From: Gymnothorax reevesii
Taxonomy: Eukaryota; Chordata; Actinopteri; Anguilliformes; Muraenidae
Direction: 5' to 3'
DNA length: 64,000 nt
Assembly: GCA_029721435.1 (NCBI GenBank)
Contig: CM056573.1
Location: 71,180,001-71,244,000 of the forward strand
The notes beneath the pieces were generated by a model. The model saw only the letters and a program-made list of their open reading frames with translations. It did not search any database and was not told the origin of the DNA. Both the position numbers and the translations under genes were made by a program. Shown here piece after piece: positions 22,264-37,098 of this stretch. How positions within the stretch are numbered: position 1 is the stretch's first letter; each line of letters opens with the position of its first letter.

Positions 22264-25200
22264 ATGGTGTGCAGGCGCATATATAAGCCAGTTGCTGTCA
22301 TGACGTCAGAATCAATTTGTTCTCCCATTTTGCAGGTAGAAATTGTGATTGTCACAGAGCTGTTCTTCTATTCATTTAGTTTATTTAGTAAGCTGGTTAG
22401 GATACCAGAAAAAGAAATTAATCAGAGGAAATGGATGAATGTAAGTCAGGCTTTGGCAAAGCTTCAGGACATGAGTTCTTGTGAGTCAGATGGAGAAGAA
22501 ATATCAGGGCTCAGTGATGCTTCTAGGTCTAGTGAATCCGACTCCGATTTTGAAACTGAATGCGATCGTGAGCCACACGGTAAAGGTATCACAGCTGCTG
22601 GGCAAACTAAGCCTTTGATGCCAGGAAGGTCACCAAAACTGGATATTTATTCACGTCATAACGCTTAGGTTTCACAGCATAATTTCAAGTCCAAATACTT
22701 TGAAACATTTAAAATTAGCCACAATAGCCAACAAATTGAAGCTTTAAAGCTCTGACCTCTATACTATTTAATCAATGGAGAATCTTAGCAAAACACCATT
22801 TATTGTCCTCTGAATTCTGAAAGTACTTTGAAATGCTTTCACTGAGGCAACACCTCACAGCTTAAAAGTATTACAAAGACTGGTGCATTTTTGTCAATAA
22901 AGAGGATGCAGCCATATTTCCACGTCATCCATGCCATGATGAAGGGAGACGCAGTAGCGCAGTGGAGAGCATGGGCTTGACTTGGGATGGAAAGATTCTG
23001 TGTTCCAGTCCTTGCCTTAGCCTGTGCAAAGTGTTCTCAGGCAAAACTCTTCACTTCCACACTGCCTCACTCTACCCAGGTGTACAAATGGGTCCCAGCA
23101 AAATTGTCAGGGAAACTTGACTGAGAGCAGTGGGAGAACCCGAGTTGGACTAGTGTCCCATCGAGGGGGTTTAGCAATACTCCTATTTGCTTCATGTCAC
23201 AGAAACCAGGGTTAAACACAGGCCTGGTGGGCCTCCAGGCATGACCTCCACGCCTGGTTAGAAATAGTCTTTATTCCGCCTGAGCAGCTGCTCATTTTGA
23301 AAACAAGAAGGGCACTTGGTAGAGCTCATACCTCCGCCAAGCCCACATCTAAGTATTATTGGTTCTGGATCCAGGAGAGTATCATCCAGACCAACAACAG
23401 CTGTGATTAGTTCCTCTTTTAGGGCAGATTCTATTCAGTGCTGAAATTTTCTGAAAATCTGTTCATTACATAAGGACATACCGAATTGTTCCGAATATAA
23501 GACGATTCTGGATATGAGACTACTCCCCTTTCTCAAGTCATATTTTGGAAAAAATAGGGTTTTGATGACAAAATCTTGTTTTAGTCACTAAAGAATAATA
23601 ATCATCGCAAAAATTTCTTTGAAAATACTGATAAAACAAACTGAAAGAAAAACCAATATAAAAGATTGCAGGCTGTTGTTTTGCGCCATCTATTGTTGTG
23701 AACATGTATTGAGTATAGACTATAAAACGCAAACACAGGATGACTGTTATTGTTAGAAGCCTAGTCCACGGAAAATACGACGACCCCATTTCTCCGCTGT
23801 GACGTGTCTTTAATGGAACGGCGGAGGCGTCAAAGATAAAACAGGGTCACTTGAGCAAAAAGAGAGGAAATAGTAAACATGCCCGATGGACGAGAGATGC
23901 TAATTTACTGAGATTCCGCAGAGAAGTCACTGTTATGTCAAAGACGCAGAGTGCATCGTATGCCTGTTCCGTGGATATGTAAAAAGCACCGTTGCCATAA
24001 ACATATCTCCCCAGCGGGCCACAGTACGAAGTAGATTCCCAGTTCGTCGTGGAAACATATACTGGTGTACGTGCGATTAGGTAGTGATTGTTTTTAAATT
24101 TCATTTGATTTCATTTGACACACTCTTTTTACTTGAACAAAAGATTGACCGCGATTCCGTACCATGCTTTCTGTTAACGTTCTGACAAAATGTGGCAGCC
24201 CTCCATGCTGAGGGTCGGGCGTGTAAAGTCACCGAACAGGCCTTGTGGTGACGTGTCTTAAATGGAACACTCGAGGCGTCATAAATCAGACCGGGTCACT
24301 TGAGCAGAAGAAAACAAAGGAGTAAACAAGCCCGATGGATGAGAGGTTCGAATTCTCTTGGATTCTGCTGAGAAGTCGCTTTGACGTCAAAGAGCCAGAG
24401 TGCATCGAATGTTCATTTTGTTGCTATAACAACAGCACCGTTGCTATAAACAACTCTGCCCAGGGAGCCGACGGAAGAATGCTGATTCTCAGTCCGTGTC
24501 CAATGCTCATGGAAAGATGTCCAGGAGAACGTGCGATTTGGCAGTGATTTTATTTTTATGAAATTAGATTTTAATTGACTCACTCTTTGTTTAAACAAAA
24601 AAAAAAAATGCGCGATTCAGTAGCATGCTATCTGTTTACGTATTGACAAAATGTGCCTGCCCTCCACTTAGCCGTCGGGCTTGTCTTGTGACCAAACAGG
24701 CTCTGCTGTGACGTGACTTAAATGGATCAACGGAGGTTTCAAATTCTCCGGCAGCTACAGGTCTCAAAAAAGTTGGGACACTTGTAAAAAGGGGCTTTAA
24801 AAGCATTGAATTTCTAAGAGAATCAGCTGAAAGAACATTTAGCAAGTAATTAAGTTAACTGTCATCTGCTGCGCAACATGATTACTTATAAAAGGGTTGT
24901 CATTGAGAGGCTGAGTTTCTCAGAAGTAAAGATGGCCAGAAGCTCTCCCACCTGTGAAGGCTTGCATAAAAAAAAATGTTGAATACTTTAAAAACACTGC
25001 TCCTCGACGTTAAATTGCAAAGGCATTGAAGGTCTCATCATCTTCAGTACATGACATCATCAAAAGATTCAGAGTAACTGGAAAAATCTCTGCCTGTAAG
25101 GGACTAGGCCGAGACCTTTACTGGATGCCCTTTATCTTTGGACCCTCAGATGCCACTGCATCACTCACCGGCATGATTCTTGGGATTCTGCAATAATAGA

Positions 25201-25450
25201 GAAAGAAAAAACATCACTGATTATACCTAGAACTGCCACAAGGTCATTCTGACCTCCATTAGTCCCAGTGCAAAAGAATGTAAATGGACTATATAGGGGC
25301 TGACTATGGAGCTAGTCAGATTGGCAGCTCAAAGCACTTGACAGTAGCCTAATACCTCACGTATGCCCATTTATGCAACACATTCATACACTGACGGCTA
25401 CGCAAGGCAGTCAACTGCATCTTGGTTGACTGCATTTTGTTACTTTTAGA
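22264..25450 (+). repeat. Macrosatellite unit u8
   Basis: ORF remnant 22264-22668, SINE 22947-23255, E1 from 23796, A-tract 12, Tc1 fossil 24737-25191. Private variants are CAATGGAGAATC, CAAAGACTGGTG, AACGCAAACAC and GCATGCTATCTG. It shares the GTTCGTCGTGG variant of E1 with u1, u6 and u19, although the rest of its E1 is of the TGACGTG class. Confidence 0.95.
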
Positions 25451-28400
25451 ATGGTGTGCAGGCGCATATATAAGCCAGTTGCTGTCATGACGTCAGAATC
25501 AATTTGTTCTCCCATTTTGCAGGTAGAAATTGTGATTGTCACAGAGCTGTTCTTCTATTCATTTAGTTTATTTAGTAAGCTGGTTAGGATACCAGAAAAA
25601 GAAATTAATCAGAGGAAATGGATGAATGTAAGTCAGGCTTTGGCAAAGCTTCAGGACATGAGTTCTTGTGAGTCAGATGGAGAAGAAATATCAGGGCTCA
25701 GTGATGCTTCTAGGTCTAGTGAATCCGACTCCAATTTTGAAACTGAATGCGATCGTGAGCCACACGGTAAAGGTATCACAGCTGCTGGGCAAACTAAGCC
25801 TTTGATGCCAGGAAGGTCACCAAAACTGGATATTTATTCACGTCATAACGCTTAGGTTTCACAGCATAATTTCAAGTCCAAATACTTTGAAACATTTAAA
25901 ATTAGCCACAATAGCCAACAAATTGAAGCTTTAAAGCTCTGACCTCTATACTATTTAATCAATGAAGAATCTTAGCAAAACACCATTTATTGTCCTCTGA
26001 ATTCTGAAAGTACTTTGAAATGCTTTCACTGAGGCAACACCTCACAGCTTAAAAGTATTACAAAGAGTGGTGCATTTTTGTCAATAAAGAGGATGCAGCC
26101 ATGTTTCCACGTCATCCATGCCATGATGAAGGGAGACGCAGTAGCGCAGTGGAGAGCATGGGCTTGACTTGGGATGGAAAGATTCTGTGTTCCAGTCCTT
26201 GCCTTAGCCTGTGCAAAGTGTTCTCAGGCAAAACTCTTCACTTCCACACTGCCTCACTCTACCCAGGTGTACAAATGGGTCCCAGCAAAATTGTCAGGGA
26301 AACTTGACTGAGAGCAGTGGGAGAACCCGAGTTGGACTAGTGTCCCATCGAGGGGGTTTAGCGATACTCCTATTTGCTTCATGTCACAGAAACCAGGGTT
26401 AAACACAGGCCTGGTGGGCCTCCAGGCATGACCTCCACGCCTGGTTAGAAATAGTCTTTATTCCGCCTGAGCAGCTGCTCATTTTGAAAACAAGAAGGGC
26501 ACTTGGTAGAGCTCATACCTCCGCCAAGCCCACATCTAAGTATTATTGGTTCTGGATCCAGGAGAGTATCATCCAGACCAACAACAGCTGTGATTAGTTC
26601 CTCTTTTAGGGCAGATTCTATTCAGTGCTGAAATTTTCTGAAAATCTGTTCATTACATAAGGACATACCGAATTGTTCCGAATATAAGACGATTCTGGAT
26701 ATGAGACTACTCCCCTTTCTCAAGTCATATTTTGGAAAAAATAGGGTTTTGATGACAAAATCTTGTTTTAGTCACTAAAGAATAATAATCATCGCAAAAA
26801 TTTCTTTGAAAATACTGATAAAACAAACTGAAAGAAAAACCAATATAAAAGATTGCAGGCTGTTGTTTTGCGCCATCTATTGTTGTGAACATGTATTGAG
26901 TATAGACTATAAAACGCACACACAGGATGACTGTTATTGTTCGAAGCCTAGTCCACGGAAAATACGACGACCCCATTTCTCCGCTGTTACGTGTCTTTAA
27001 TGGAACGGCGGAGGCGTCAAAGATAAAACAGGGTCACTTGAGCAAAAAGAGAGGAAATAGTAAACATGCCCGATGGACGAGAGATGCTAATTTACTGAGA
27101 TTCCGCAGAGAAGTCACTGTTATGTCAAAGACGCAGAGTGCATCGTATGCCTGTTCCGTGGATATGTAAAAAGCACCGTTGCCATAAACATATCTCCCCA
27201 GCGGGCCACAGTACGAAGTAGATTCCCAGTCCGTCGTGGAAACATATACTGGTGTACGTGCGATTAGGTAGTGATTGTTTTTAAATTTCATTTGATTTCA
27301 TTTGACACACTCTTTTTACTTGAACAAAAGATTGACCGCGATTCCGTACCATGCTTTCTGTTAACGTTCTGACAAAATGTGGCAGCCCTCCATGCTGAGG
27401 GTCGGGCGTGTAAAGTCACCGAACAGGCCTTGTGGTGACGTGTCTTAAATGGAACACTCGAGGCGTCATAAATCAGACCGGGTCACTTGAGCAGAAGAAA
27501 ACAAAGGAGTAAACAAGCCCGATGGATGAGAGGTTCGAATTCTCTTGGATTCTGCTGAGAAGTCGCTTTGACGTCAAAGAGCCAGAGTGCATCGAATGTT
27601 CATTTTGTTGCTATAACAACAGCACCGTTGCTATAAACAACTCTGCCCAGGGAGCCGACGGAAGAATGCTGATTCTCAGTCCGCGTCCAATGCTCATGGA
27701 AAGATGTCCAGGAGTACGTGCGATTTGGCAGTGATTTTATTTTTATGAAATTAGATTTTAATTGACTCACTCTTTGTTTAAACAAAAAAAAAATGCGCGA
27801 TTCAGTAGCATGCTTTCTGTTTACGTATTGACAAAATGTGCCTGCCCTCCACTTAGCCGTCGGGCTTGTCTTGTGACCAAACAGGCTCTGCTGTGACGTG
27901 ACTTAAATGGATCAACGGAGGTTTCAAATTCTCCGGCAGCTACAGGTCTCAAAAAAGTTGGGACACTTGTAAAAAGGGGCTTTAAAAGCATTGAATTTCT
28001 AAGAGAATCAGCTGAAAGAACATTTAGCAAGTAATTAAGTTAACTGTCATCTGCTGCGCAACATGATTACTTATAAAAGGGTTGTCATTGAGAGGCTGAG
28101 TTTCTCAGAAGTAAAGATGGCCAGAAGCTCTCCCACCTGTGAAGGCTTGCATAAAAAAAAATGTTGAATACTTTAAAAACACTGCTCCTCGACGTTAAAT
28201 TGCAAAGGCATTGAAGGTCTCATCATCTTCAGTACATGACATCATCAAAAGATTCAGAGTAACTGGAAAAATCTCTGCCTGTAAGGGACTAGGCCGAGAC
28301 CTTTACTGGATGCCCTTTATCTTTGGACCCTCAGATGCCACTGCATCACTCACCGGCATGATTCTTGGGATTCTGCAATAATAGAGAAAGAAAAAACATC

Positions 28401-28635
28401 ACTGATTATACCTAGAACTGCCACAAGGTCATTCTGACCTCCATTAGTCCCAGTGCAAAAGAATGTAAATGGACTATATAGGGGCTGACTATGGAGCTAG
28501 TCAGATTGGCAGCTCAAAGCACTTGACAGTAGCATAATACCTCACGTATGCCCATTTATGCAACACATTCATACACTGACGGCTACGCAAGGCAGTCAAC
28601 TGCATCTTGGTTGACTGCATTTTGTTACTTTTAGA
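25451..28635 (+). repeat. Macrosatellite unit u9
   Basis: ORF remnant 25451-25855 (D95N, private), SINE 26134-26442, E1 from 26983, A-tract 10, Tc1 fossil 27922-28376. It shares CCATGTTTCC with u10, u13 and u14, AGCGATACTCC with u10, u12, u13 and u14, ATTGTTCGAAG with u10, and GTCCGCGTCC with u10 and u12. GTAGCATAATACC before u10 is private. Confidence 0.95.
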
Positions 28636-31600
28636 ATGGTGTGCAGGCGCATATATAAGCCAGTTGCTGTCATGACGTCAGAATCAATTTGTTCTCCCAT
28701 TTTGCAGGTAGAAATTGTGATTGTCACAGAGCTGTTCTTCTATTCATTTAGTTTATTTAGTAAGCTGGTTAGGATACCAGAAAAAGAAATTAATCAGAGG
28801 AAATGGATGAATGTAAGTCAGGCTTTGGCAAAGCTTCAGGACATGAGTTCTTGTGAGTCAGATGGAGAAGAAATATCAGGGCTCAGTGATGCTTCTAGGT
28901 CTAGTGAATCCGACTCCGATTTTGAAACTGAATGCGATCGTGAGCCACACGGTAAAGGTATCACAGCTGCTGGGCAAACTAAGCCTTTGATGCCAGGAAG
29001 GTCACCAAAACTGGATATTTATTCACGTCATAACGCTTAGGTTTCACAGCATAATTTCAAGTCCAAATACTTTGAAACATTTAAAATTAGCCACAATAGC
29101 CAACAAATTGAAGCTTTAAAGCTCTGACCTCTATACTATTTAATCAATGAAGAATCTTAGCAAAACACCATTTATTGTCCTCTGAATTCTGAAAGTACTT
29201 TGAAATGCTTTCACTGAGGCAACACCTCACAGCTTAAAAGTATTACAAAGAGTGGTGCATTTTTGTCAATAAAGAGGATGCAGCCATGTTTCCACGTCAT
29301 CCATGCCATGATGAAGGGAGACGCAGTAGCGCAGTGGAGAGCATGGGCTTGACTTGGGATGGAAAGATTCTGTGTTCCAGTCCTTGCCTTAGCCTGTGCA
29401 AAGTGTTCTCAGGCAAAACTCTTCACTTCCACACTGCCTCACTCTACCCAGGTGTACAAATGGGTCCCAGCAAAATTGTCAGGGAAACTTGACTGAGAGC
29501 AGTGGGAGAACCCGAGTTGGACTAGTGTCCCATCGAGGGGGTTTAGCGATACTCCTATTTGCTTCATGTCACAGAAACCAGGGTTAAACACAGGCCTGGT
29601 GGGCCTCCAGGCATGACCTCCACGCCTGGTTAGAAATAGTCTTTATTCCGCCTGAGCAGCTGCTCATTTTGAAAACAAGAAGGGCACTTGGTAGAGCTCA
29701 TACCTCCGCCAAGCCCACATCTAAGTATTATTGGTTCTGGATCCAGGAGAGTATCATCCAGACCAACAACAGCTGTGATTAGTTCCTCTTTTAGGGCAGA
29801 TTCTATTCAGTGCTGAAATTTTCTGAAAATCTGTTCATTACATAAGGACATACCGAATTGTTCCGAATATAAGACGATTCTGGATATGAGACTACTCCCC
29901 TTTCTCAAGTCATATTTTGGAAAAAATAGGGTTTTGATGACAAAATCTTGTTTTAGTCACTAAAGAATAATAATCATCGCAAAAATTTCTTTGAAAATAC
30001 TGATAAAACAAACTGAAAGAAAAACCTATATAAAAGATTGCAGGCTGTTGTTTTGCGCCATCTATTGTTGTGAACATGTATTGAGTATAGACTATAAAAC
30101 GCACACACAGGATGACTGTTATTGTTCGAAGCCTAGTCCACGGAAAATACGACGACCCCATTTCTCCGCTGTTACGTGTCTTTAATGGAACGGCGGAGGC
30201 GTCAAAGATAAAACAGGGTCACTTGAGCAAAAAGAGAGGAAATAGTAAACATGCCCGATGGACGAGAGATGCTAATTTACTGAGATTCCGCAGAGAAGTC
30301 ACTGTTATGTCAAAGACGCAGAGTGCATCGTATGCCTGTTCCGTGGATATGTAAAAAGCACCGTTGCCATAAACATATCTCCCCAGCGGGCCACAGTACG
30401 AAGTAGATTCCCAGTCCGTCGTGGAAACATATACTGGTGTACGTGCGATTAGGTAGTGATTGTTTTTAAATTTCATTTGATTTCATTTGACACACTCTTT
30501 TTACTTGAACAAAAGATTGACCGCGATTCCGTACCATGCTTTCTGTTAACGTTCTGACAAAATGTGGCAGCCCTCCATGCTTAGGGTCGGGCGTGTAAAG
30601 TCACCGAACAGGCCTTGTGGTGACGTGTCTTAAATGGAACACTCGAGGCGTCATAAATCAGACCGGGTCACTTGAGCAGAAGAAAACAAAGGAGTAAACA
30701 AGCCCGATGGATGAGAGGTTCGAATTCTCTTGGATTCTGCTGAGAAGTCGCTTTGACGTCAAAGAGCCAGAGTGCATCGAATGTTCATTTTGTTGCTATA
30801 ACAACAGCACCGTTGCTATAAACAACTCTGCCCAGGGAGCCGACGGAAGAATGCTGATTCTCAGTCCGCGTCCAATGCTCATGGAAAGATGTCCAGGAGA
30901 ACGTGCGATTTGGCAGTGATTTTATTTTTATGAAATTAGATTTTAATTGACTCACTCTTTGTTTAAACAAAAAAAAAAAAATGCGCGATTCAGTGGCATG
31001 CTTTCTGTTTACGTATTGACAAAATGTGCCTGCCCTCCACTTAGCCGTCGGGCTTGTCTTGTGACCAAACAGGCTCTGCTGTGACGTGACTTAAATGGAT
31101 CAACGGAGGTTTCAAATTCTCCGGCAGCTACAGGTCTCAAAAAAGTTGGGACACTTGTAAAAAGGGGCTTTAAAAGCATTGAATTTCTAAGAGAATCAGC
31201 TGAAAGAACATTTAGCAAGTAATTAAGTTAACTGTCATCTGCTGCGCAACATGATTACTTATAAAAGGGTTGTCATTGAGAGGCTGAGTTTCTCAGAAGT
31301 AAAGATGGCCAGAAGCTCTCCCACCTGTGAAGGCTTGCATAAAAAAAAATGTTGAATACTTTAAAAACACTGCTCCTCGACGTTAAATTGCAAAGGCATT
31401 GAAGGTCTCATCATCTTCAGTACATGACATCATCAAAAGATTCAGAGTAACTGGAAAAATCTCTGCCTGTAAGGGACTAGGCCGAGACCTTTACTGGATG
31501 CCCTTTATCTTTGGACCCTCAGATGCCACTGCATCACTCACCGGCATGATTCTTGGGATTCTGCAATAATAGAGAAAGAAAAAACATCACTGATTATACC

Positions 31601-31823
31601 TAGAACTGCCACAAGGTCATTCTGACCTCCATTAGTCCCAGTGCAAAAGAATGTAAATGGACTATATAGGGGCTGACTATGGAGCTAGTCAGATTGGCAG
31701 CTCAAAGCACTTGACAGTAGCCTAATACCTCACGTATGCCCATTTATGCAACACATTCATACACTGACGGCTACGCAAGGCAGTCAACTGCATCTTGGTT
31801 GACTGCATTTTGTTACTTTTAGA
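28636..31823 (+). repeat. Macrosatellite unit u10
   Basis: ORF remnant 28636-29040, SINE 29319-29627, E1 from 30168, A-tract 13, Tc1 fossil 31110-31564. It is close to u9 through the SINE and E1, then carries the GGAGAACGTGC variant of E2, which u9 lacks. AAACCTATATAAAAG near 30025 is private. Confidence 0.95.
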
Positions 31824-34800
31824 ATGGTGTGCAGGCGCATATATAAGCCAGTTGCTGTCATGACGTCAGAATCAATTTGTTCTCCCATTTTGCAGGTAGA
31901 AATTGTGATTGTCACAGAGCTGTTCTTCTATTCATTAAGTTTATTTAGTAAGCTGGTTAGGATACCAGAAAAAGAAATTAATCAGAGGAAATGGATGAAT
32001 GTAAGTCAGGCTTTGGCAAAGCTTCAGGACATGAGTTCTTGTGAGTCAGATGGAGAAGAAATATCAGGGCTCAGTGATGCTTTTAGGTCTAGTGAATCCG
32101 ACTCCGATTTTGAAACTGAATGCGATCGTGAGCCACACGGTAAAGGTATCACAGCTGCTGGGCAAACTAAGCCTTTGATGCCAGGAAGGTCACCAAAACT
32201 GGATATTTATTCACGTCATAACGCTTAGGTTTCACAGCATAATTTCAAGTCCAAATACTTTGAAACATTTAAAATTAGCCACAATAGCCAACAAATTGAA
32301 GCTTTAAAGCTCTGACCTCTATACTATTTAATCAATGAAGAATCTTAGCAAAACACCATTTATTGTCCTCTGAATTCTGAAAGTACTTTGAAATGCTTTC
32401 ACTGAGGCAACACCTCACAGCTTAAAAGTATTACAAAGAGTGGTGCATTTTTGTCAATAAAGAGGATGCAGCCATATTTCCACGTCATCCATGCCATGAT
32501 GAAGGGAGACGCAGTAGCGCAGTGGAGAGCATGGGCTTGACTTGGGATGGAAAGATTCTGTGTTCCAGTCCTTGCCTTAGCCTGTGCAAAGTGTTCTCAG
32601 GCAAAACTCTTCACTTCCACACTGCCTCACTCTACCCAGGTGTACAAATGGGTCCCAGCAAAATTGTCAGGGAAACTTGACTGAGAGCAGTGGGAGAACC
32701 CGAGTTGGACTAGTGTCCCATCGAGGGGGTTTAGCAATACTCCTATTTGCTTCATGTCACAGAAACCAGGGTTAAACACAGGCCTGGTGGGCCTCCAGGC
32801 ATGACCTCCACGCCTGGTTAGAAATAGTCTTTATTCCGCCTGAGCAGCTGCTCATTTTGAAAACAAGAAGGGCACTTGGTAGAGCTCATACCTCCGCCAA
32901 GCCCACATCTAAGTATTATTGGTTCTGGATCCAGGAGAGTATCATCCAGACCAACAACAGCTGTGATTAGTTCCTCTTTTAGGGCAGATTCTATTCAGTG
33001 CTGAAATTTTCTGAAAATCTGTTCATTACATAAGGACATACCGAATTGTTCCGAATATAAGACGATTCTGGATATGAGACTACTCCCCTTTCTCAAGTCA
33101 TATTTTGGAAAAAATAGAGTTTTGATGACAAAATCTTGTTTTAGTCACTAAAGAATAATAATCATCGCAAAAGTTTCTTTGAAAATACTGATAAAACAAA
33201 CTGAAAGAAAAACCAATATAAAAGATTGCAGGCTGTTGTTTTGCGCCATCTATTGTTGTGAACATGTATTGAGTATAGACTATAAAACGCACACACAGGA
33301 TGACTGTTATTGTTAGAAGCCTAGTCCACGGAAAATACGACGACCCCATTTCTCCGCTGTTACGTGTCTTTAATGGAACGGCGGAGGCGTCAAAGATAAA
33401 ACAGGGTCACTTGAGCAAAAAGAGAGGAAATAGTAAACATGCCCGATGGACGAGAGATGCTAATTTACTGAGATTCCGCAGAGAAGTCACTGTTATGTCA
33501 AAGACGCAGAGTGCATCGTATGCCTGTTCCGTGGATATGTAAAAAGCACCGTTGCCATAAACATATCTCCCCAGCGGGCCACAGTACGAAGTAGATTCCC
33601 AGTCCGTCGTGGAAACATATACTGGTGTACGTGCGATTAGGTAGTGATTGTTTTTAAATTTCATTTGATTTCATTTGACACACTCTTTTTACTTGAACAA
33701 AAGATTGACCGCGATTCCGTACCATGCTTTCTGTTAACGTTCTGACAAAATGTGGCAGCCCTCCATGCTGAGGGTCGGGCGTGTAAAGTCACCGAACAGG
33801 CCTTGTGGTGACGTGTCTTAAATGGAACACTCGAGGCGTCATAAATCAGACCGGGTCACTTGAGCAGAAGAAAACAAAGGAGTAAACAAGCCCGATGGAT
33901 GAGAGGTTCGAATTCTCTTGGATTCTGCTGAGAAGTCGCTTTGACGTCAAAGAGCCAGAGTGCATCGAATGTTCATTTTGTTGCTATAACAACAGCACCG
34001 TTGCTATAAACAACTCTGCCCAGGGAGCCGACGGAAGAATGCTGATTCTCAGTCCGTGTCCAATGCTCATGGAAAGATGTCCAGGAGAACGTGCGATTTG
34101 GCAGTGATTTTATTTTTATGAAATTAGATTTTAATTGACTCACTCTTTGTTTAAACAAAAAAAAAAAAATGCGCGATTCAGTAGCATGCTTTCTGTTTAC
34201 GTATTGACAAAATGTGCCTGCCCTCCACTTAGCCGTCGGGCTTGTCTTGTGACCAAACAGGCTCTGCTGTGACGTGACTTAAATGGATCAGCGGAGGTTT
34301 CAAATTCTCCGGCAGCTACAGGTCTCAAAAAAGTTGGGACACTTGTAAAAAGGGGCTTTAAAAGCATTGAATTTCTAAGAGAATCAGCTGAAAGAACATT
34401 TAGCAAGTAATTAAGTTAACTGTCATCTGCTGCGCAACATGATTACTTATAAAAGGGTTGTCATTGAGAGGCTGAGTTTCTCAGAAGTAAAGATGGCCAG
34501 AAGCTCTCCCACCTGTGAAGGCTTGCATAAAAAAAAATGTTGAATACTTTAAAAACACTGCTCCTCGATGTTAAATTGCAAAGGCATTGAAGGTCTCATC
34601 ATCTTCAGTACATGACATCATCAAAAGATTCAGAGTAACTGGAAAAATCTCTGCCTGTAAGGGACTAGGCCGAGACCTTTACTGGATGCCCTTTATCTTT
34701 GGACCCTCAGATGCCACTGCATCACTCACCGGCATGATTCTTGGGATTCTGCAATAATAGAGAAAGAAAAAACATCACTGATTATACCTAGAACTGCCAC

Positions 34801-35011
34801 AAGGTCATTCTGACCTCCATTAGTCCCAGTGCAAAAGAATGTAAATGGACTATATAGGGGCTGACTATGGAGCTAGTCAGATTGGCAGCTCAAAGCACTT
34901 GACAGTAGCCTAATACCTCACGTATGCCCATTTATGCAACACATTCATACACTGACGGCTACGCAAGGCAGTCAACTGCATCTTGGTTGACTGCATTTTG
35001 TTACTTTTAGA
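31824..35011 (+). repeat. Macrosatellite unit u11
   Basis: ORF remnant 31824-32228 (F38L and S87F together), SINE 32507-32815, E1 from 33356, A-tract 13, Tc1 fossil 34298-34752. AATAGAGTTTTG near 33115 and CTCGATGTTAAA near 34566 are private. The AAAAGTTTC variant near 33170 is shared with u13. Confidence 0.95.
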
Positions 35012-36703
35012 ATGGTGTGCAGGCGCATATATAAGCCAGTTGCTGTCATGACGTCAGAATCAATTTGTTCTCCCATTTTGCAGGTAGAAATTGTGATTGT
35101 CACAGAGCTGTTCTTCTATTCATTAAGTTTATTTAGTAAGCTGGTTAGGATACCAGAAAAAGAAATTAATCAGAGGAAATGGATGAATGTAAGTCAGGCT
35201 TTGGCAAAGCTTCAGGACATGAGTTCTTGTGAGTCAGATGGAGAAGAAATATCAGGGCTCAGTGATGCTTCTAGGTCTAGTGAATCCGACTCCGATTTTG
35301 AAACTGAATGCGATCGTGAGCCACACGGTAAAGGTATCACAGCTGCTGGGCAAACTAAGCCTTTGATGCCAGGAAGGTCACCAAAACTGGATATTTATTC
35401 ACGTCATAACGCTTAGGTTTCACAGCATAATTTCAAGTCCAAATACTTTGAAACATTTAAAATTAGCCACAATAGCCAACAAATTGAAGCTTTAAAGCTC
35501 TGACCTCTATACTATTTAATCAATGAAGAATCTTAGCAAAACACCATTTATTGTCCTCTGAATTCTGAAAGTACTTTGAAATGCTTTCACTGAGGCAACA
35601 CCTCACAGCTTAAAAGTATTACAAAGAGTGGTGCATTTTTGTCAATAAAGAGGATGCAGCCATATTTCCACGTCATCCATGCCATGATGAAGGGAGACGC
35701 AGTAGCGCAGTGGAGAGCATGGGCTTGACTTGGGATGGAAAGATTCTGTGTTCCAGTCCTTGCCTTAGCCTGTGCAAAGTGTTCTCAGGCAAAACTCTTC
35801 ACTTCCACACTGCCTCACTCTACCCAGGTGTACAAATGGGTCCCAGCAAAATTGTCAGGGAAACTTGACTGAGAGCAGTGGGAGAACCCGAGTTGGACTA
35901 GTGTCCCATCGAGGGGGTTTAGCGATACTCCTATTTGCTTCATGTCACAGAAACCAGGGTTAAACACAGGCCTGGTGGGCCTCCAGGCATGACCTCCACG
36001 CCTGGTTAGAAATAGTCTTTATTCCGCCTGAGCAGCTGCTCATTTTGAAAACAAGAAGGGCACTTGGTAGAGCTCATACCTCCGCCAAGCCCACATCTAA
36101 GTATTATTGGTTCTGGATCCAGGAGAGTATCATCCAGACCAACAACAGCTGTGATTAGTTCCTCTTTTAGGGCAGATTCTATTCAGTGCTGAAATTTTCT
36201 GAAAATCTGTTCATTACATAAGGACATACCGAATTGTTCCGAATATAAGACGATTCTGGATATGAGACTACTCCCCTTTCTCAAGTCATATTTTGGAAAA
36301 AATAGGGTTTTGATGACAAAATCTTGTTTTAGTCACTAAAGAATAATAATCATCGCAAAAATTTCTTTGAAAATACTGATAAAACAAACTGAAAGAAAAA
36401 CCAATATAAAAGATTGCAGGCTGTTGTTTTGCGCCATCTATTGTTGTGAACATGTATTGAGTATAGACTATAAAACGCACAAACAGGATGACTGTTATTG
36501 TTAGAAGCCTAGTCCACGGAAAATACGACGACCCCATTTCTCCGCTGTTACGTGTCTTTAATGGAACGGCGGAGGCGTCAAAGATAAAACAGGGTCACTT
36601 GAGCAAAAAGAGAGGATATAGTAAACATGCCCGATGGACGAGAGATGCTAATTTACTGAGATTCCGCAGAGAAGTCACTGTTATGTCAAAGACGCAGAGT
36701 GCA

Positions 36704-36718
36704 TCCCCTGATAGCAGA
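36704..36718. repeat. TC target duplication and left 13-bp terminal inverted repeat
   Basis: TC at 36704-36705, then CCCTGATAGCAGA at 36706-36718. The ends stay related for a few more bases (CTGACC against CTGGCC) after a 2-bp gap. Confidence 0.9.
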
Positions 36719-36870
36719 CTGACCTCTTTCAGACGTAATGAACTGGTCCTAACCTGGTCAATACGTCATACGTCGTATATCCGACTATTTAACGATGTTA
36801 ATTTGACGTCTGTATGAGACCAAAAATGTTCTCACTTTTTATATGACCATTATATGACATATTTCTTACA

Positions 36871-37060
36871 TCAATTATTTACCACTTTTTCTATGTCTTT
36901 TTAAGACTACAATAATTTTTTTTTCTGTCATTTATTTACCACTTTTTCTATGTCTTTTTAAGACTACAATAATACGTATTTTTTATGTCATTTATTTACC
37001 ACTTTTTCCATGTCTTTTTAAGACCACATTACGTGTTTTTTACGTCTTATTATTTACCAC
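36871..37060. repeat. Left subterminal tandem repeat, ~57-60 bp unit, 3+ copies
   Basis: TTATTTACCACTTTTTCTAT, then GTCTTTTTAAGAC, recurs with starts near 36871, 36928, 36988 and 37045, the last copy truncated. GTCTTTTTAAGAC is itself a short inverted repeat. Such arrays near the ends of DNA transposons often serve as transposase binding sites, which is inference here. Confidence 0.8.
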
Positions 37061-37098
37061 CGTAAGAAATTATGTCAATTATCATATGGCGGCCACCG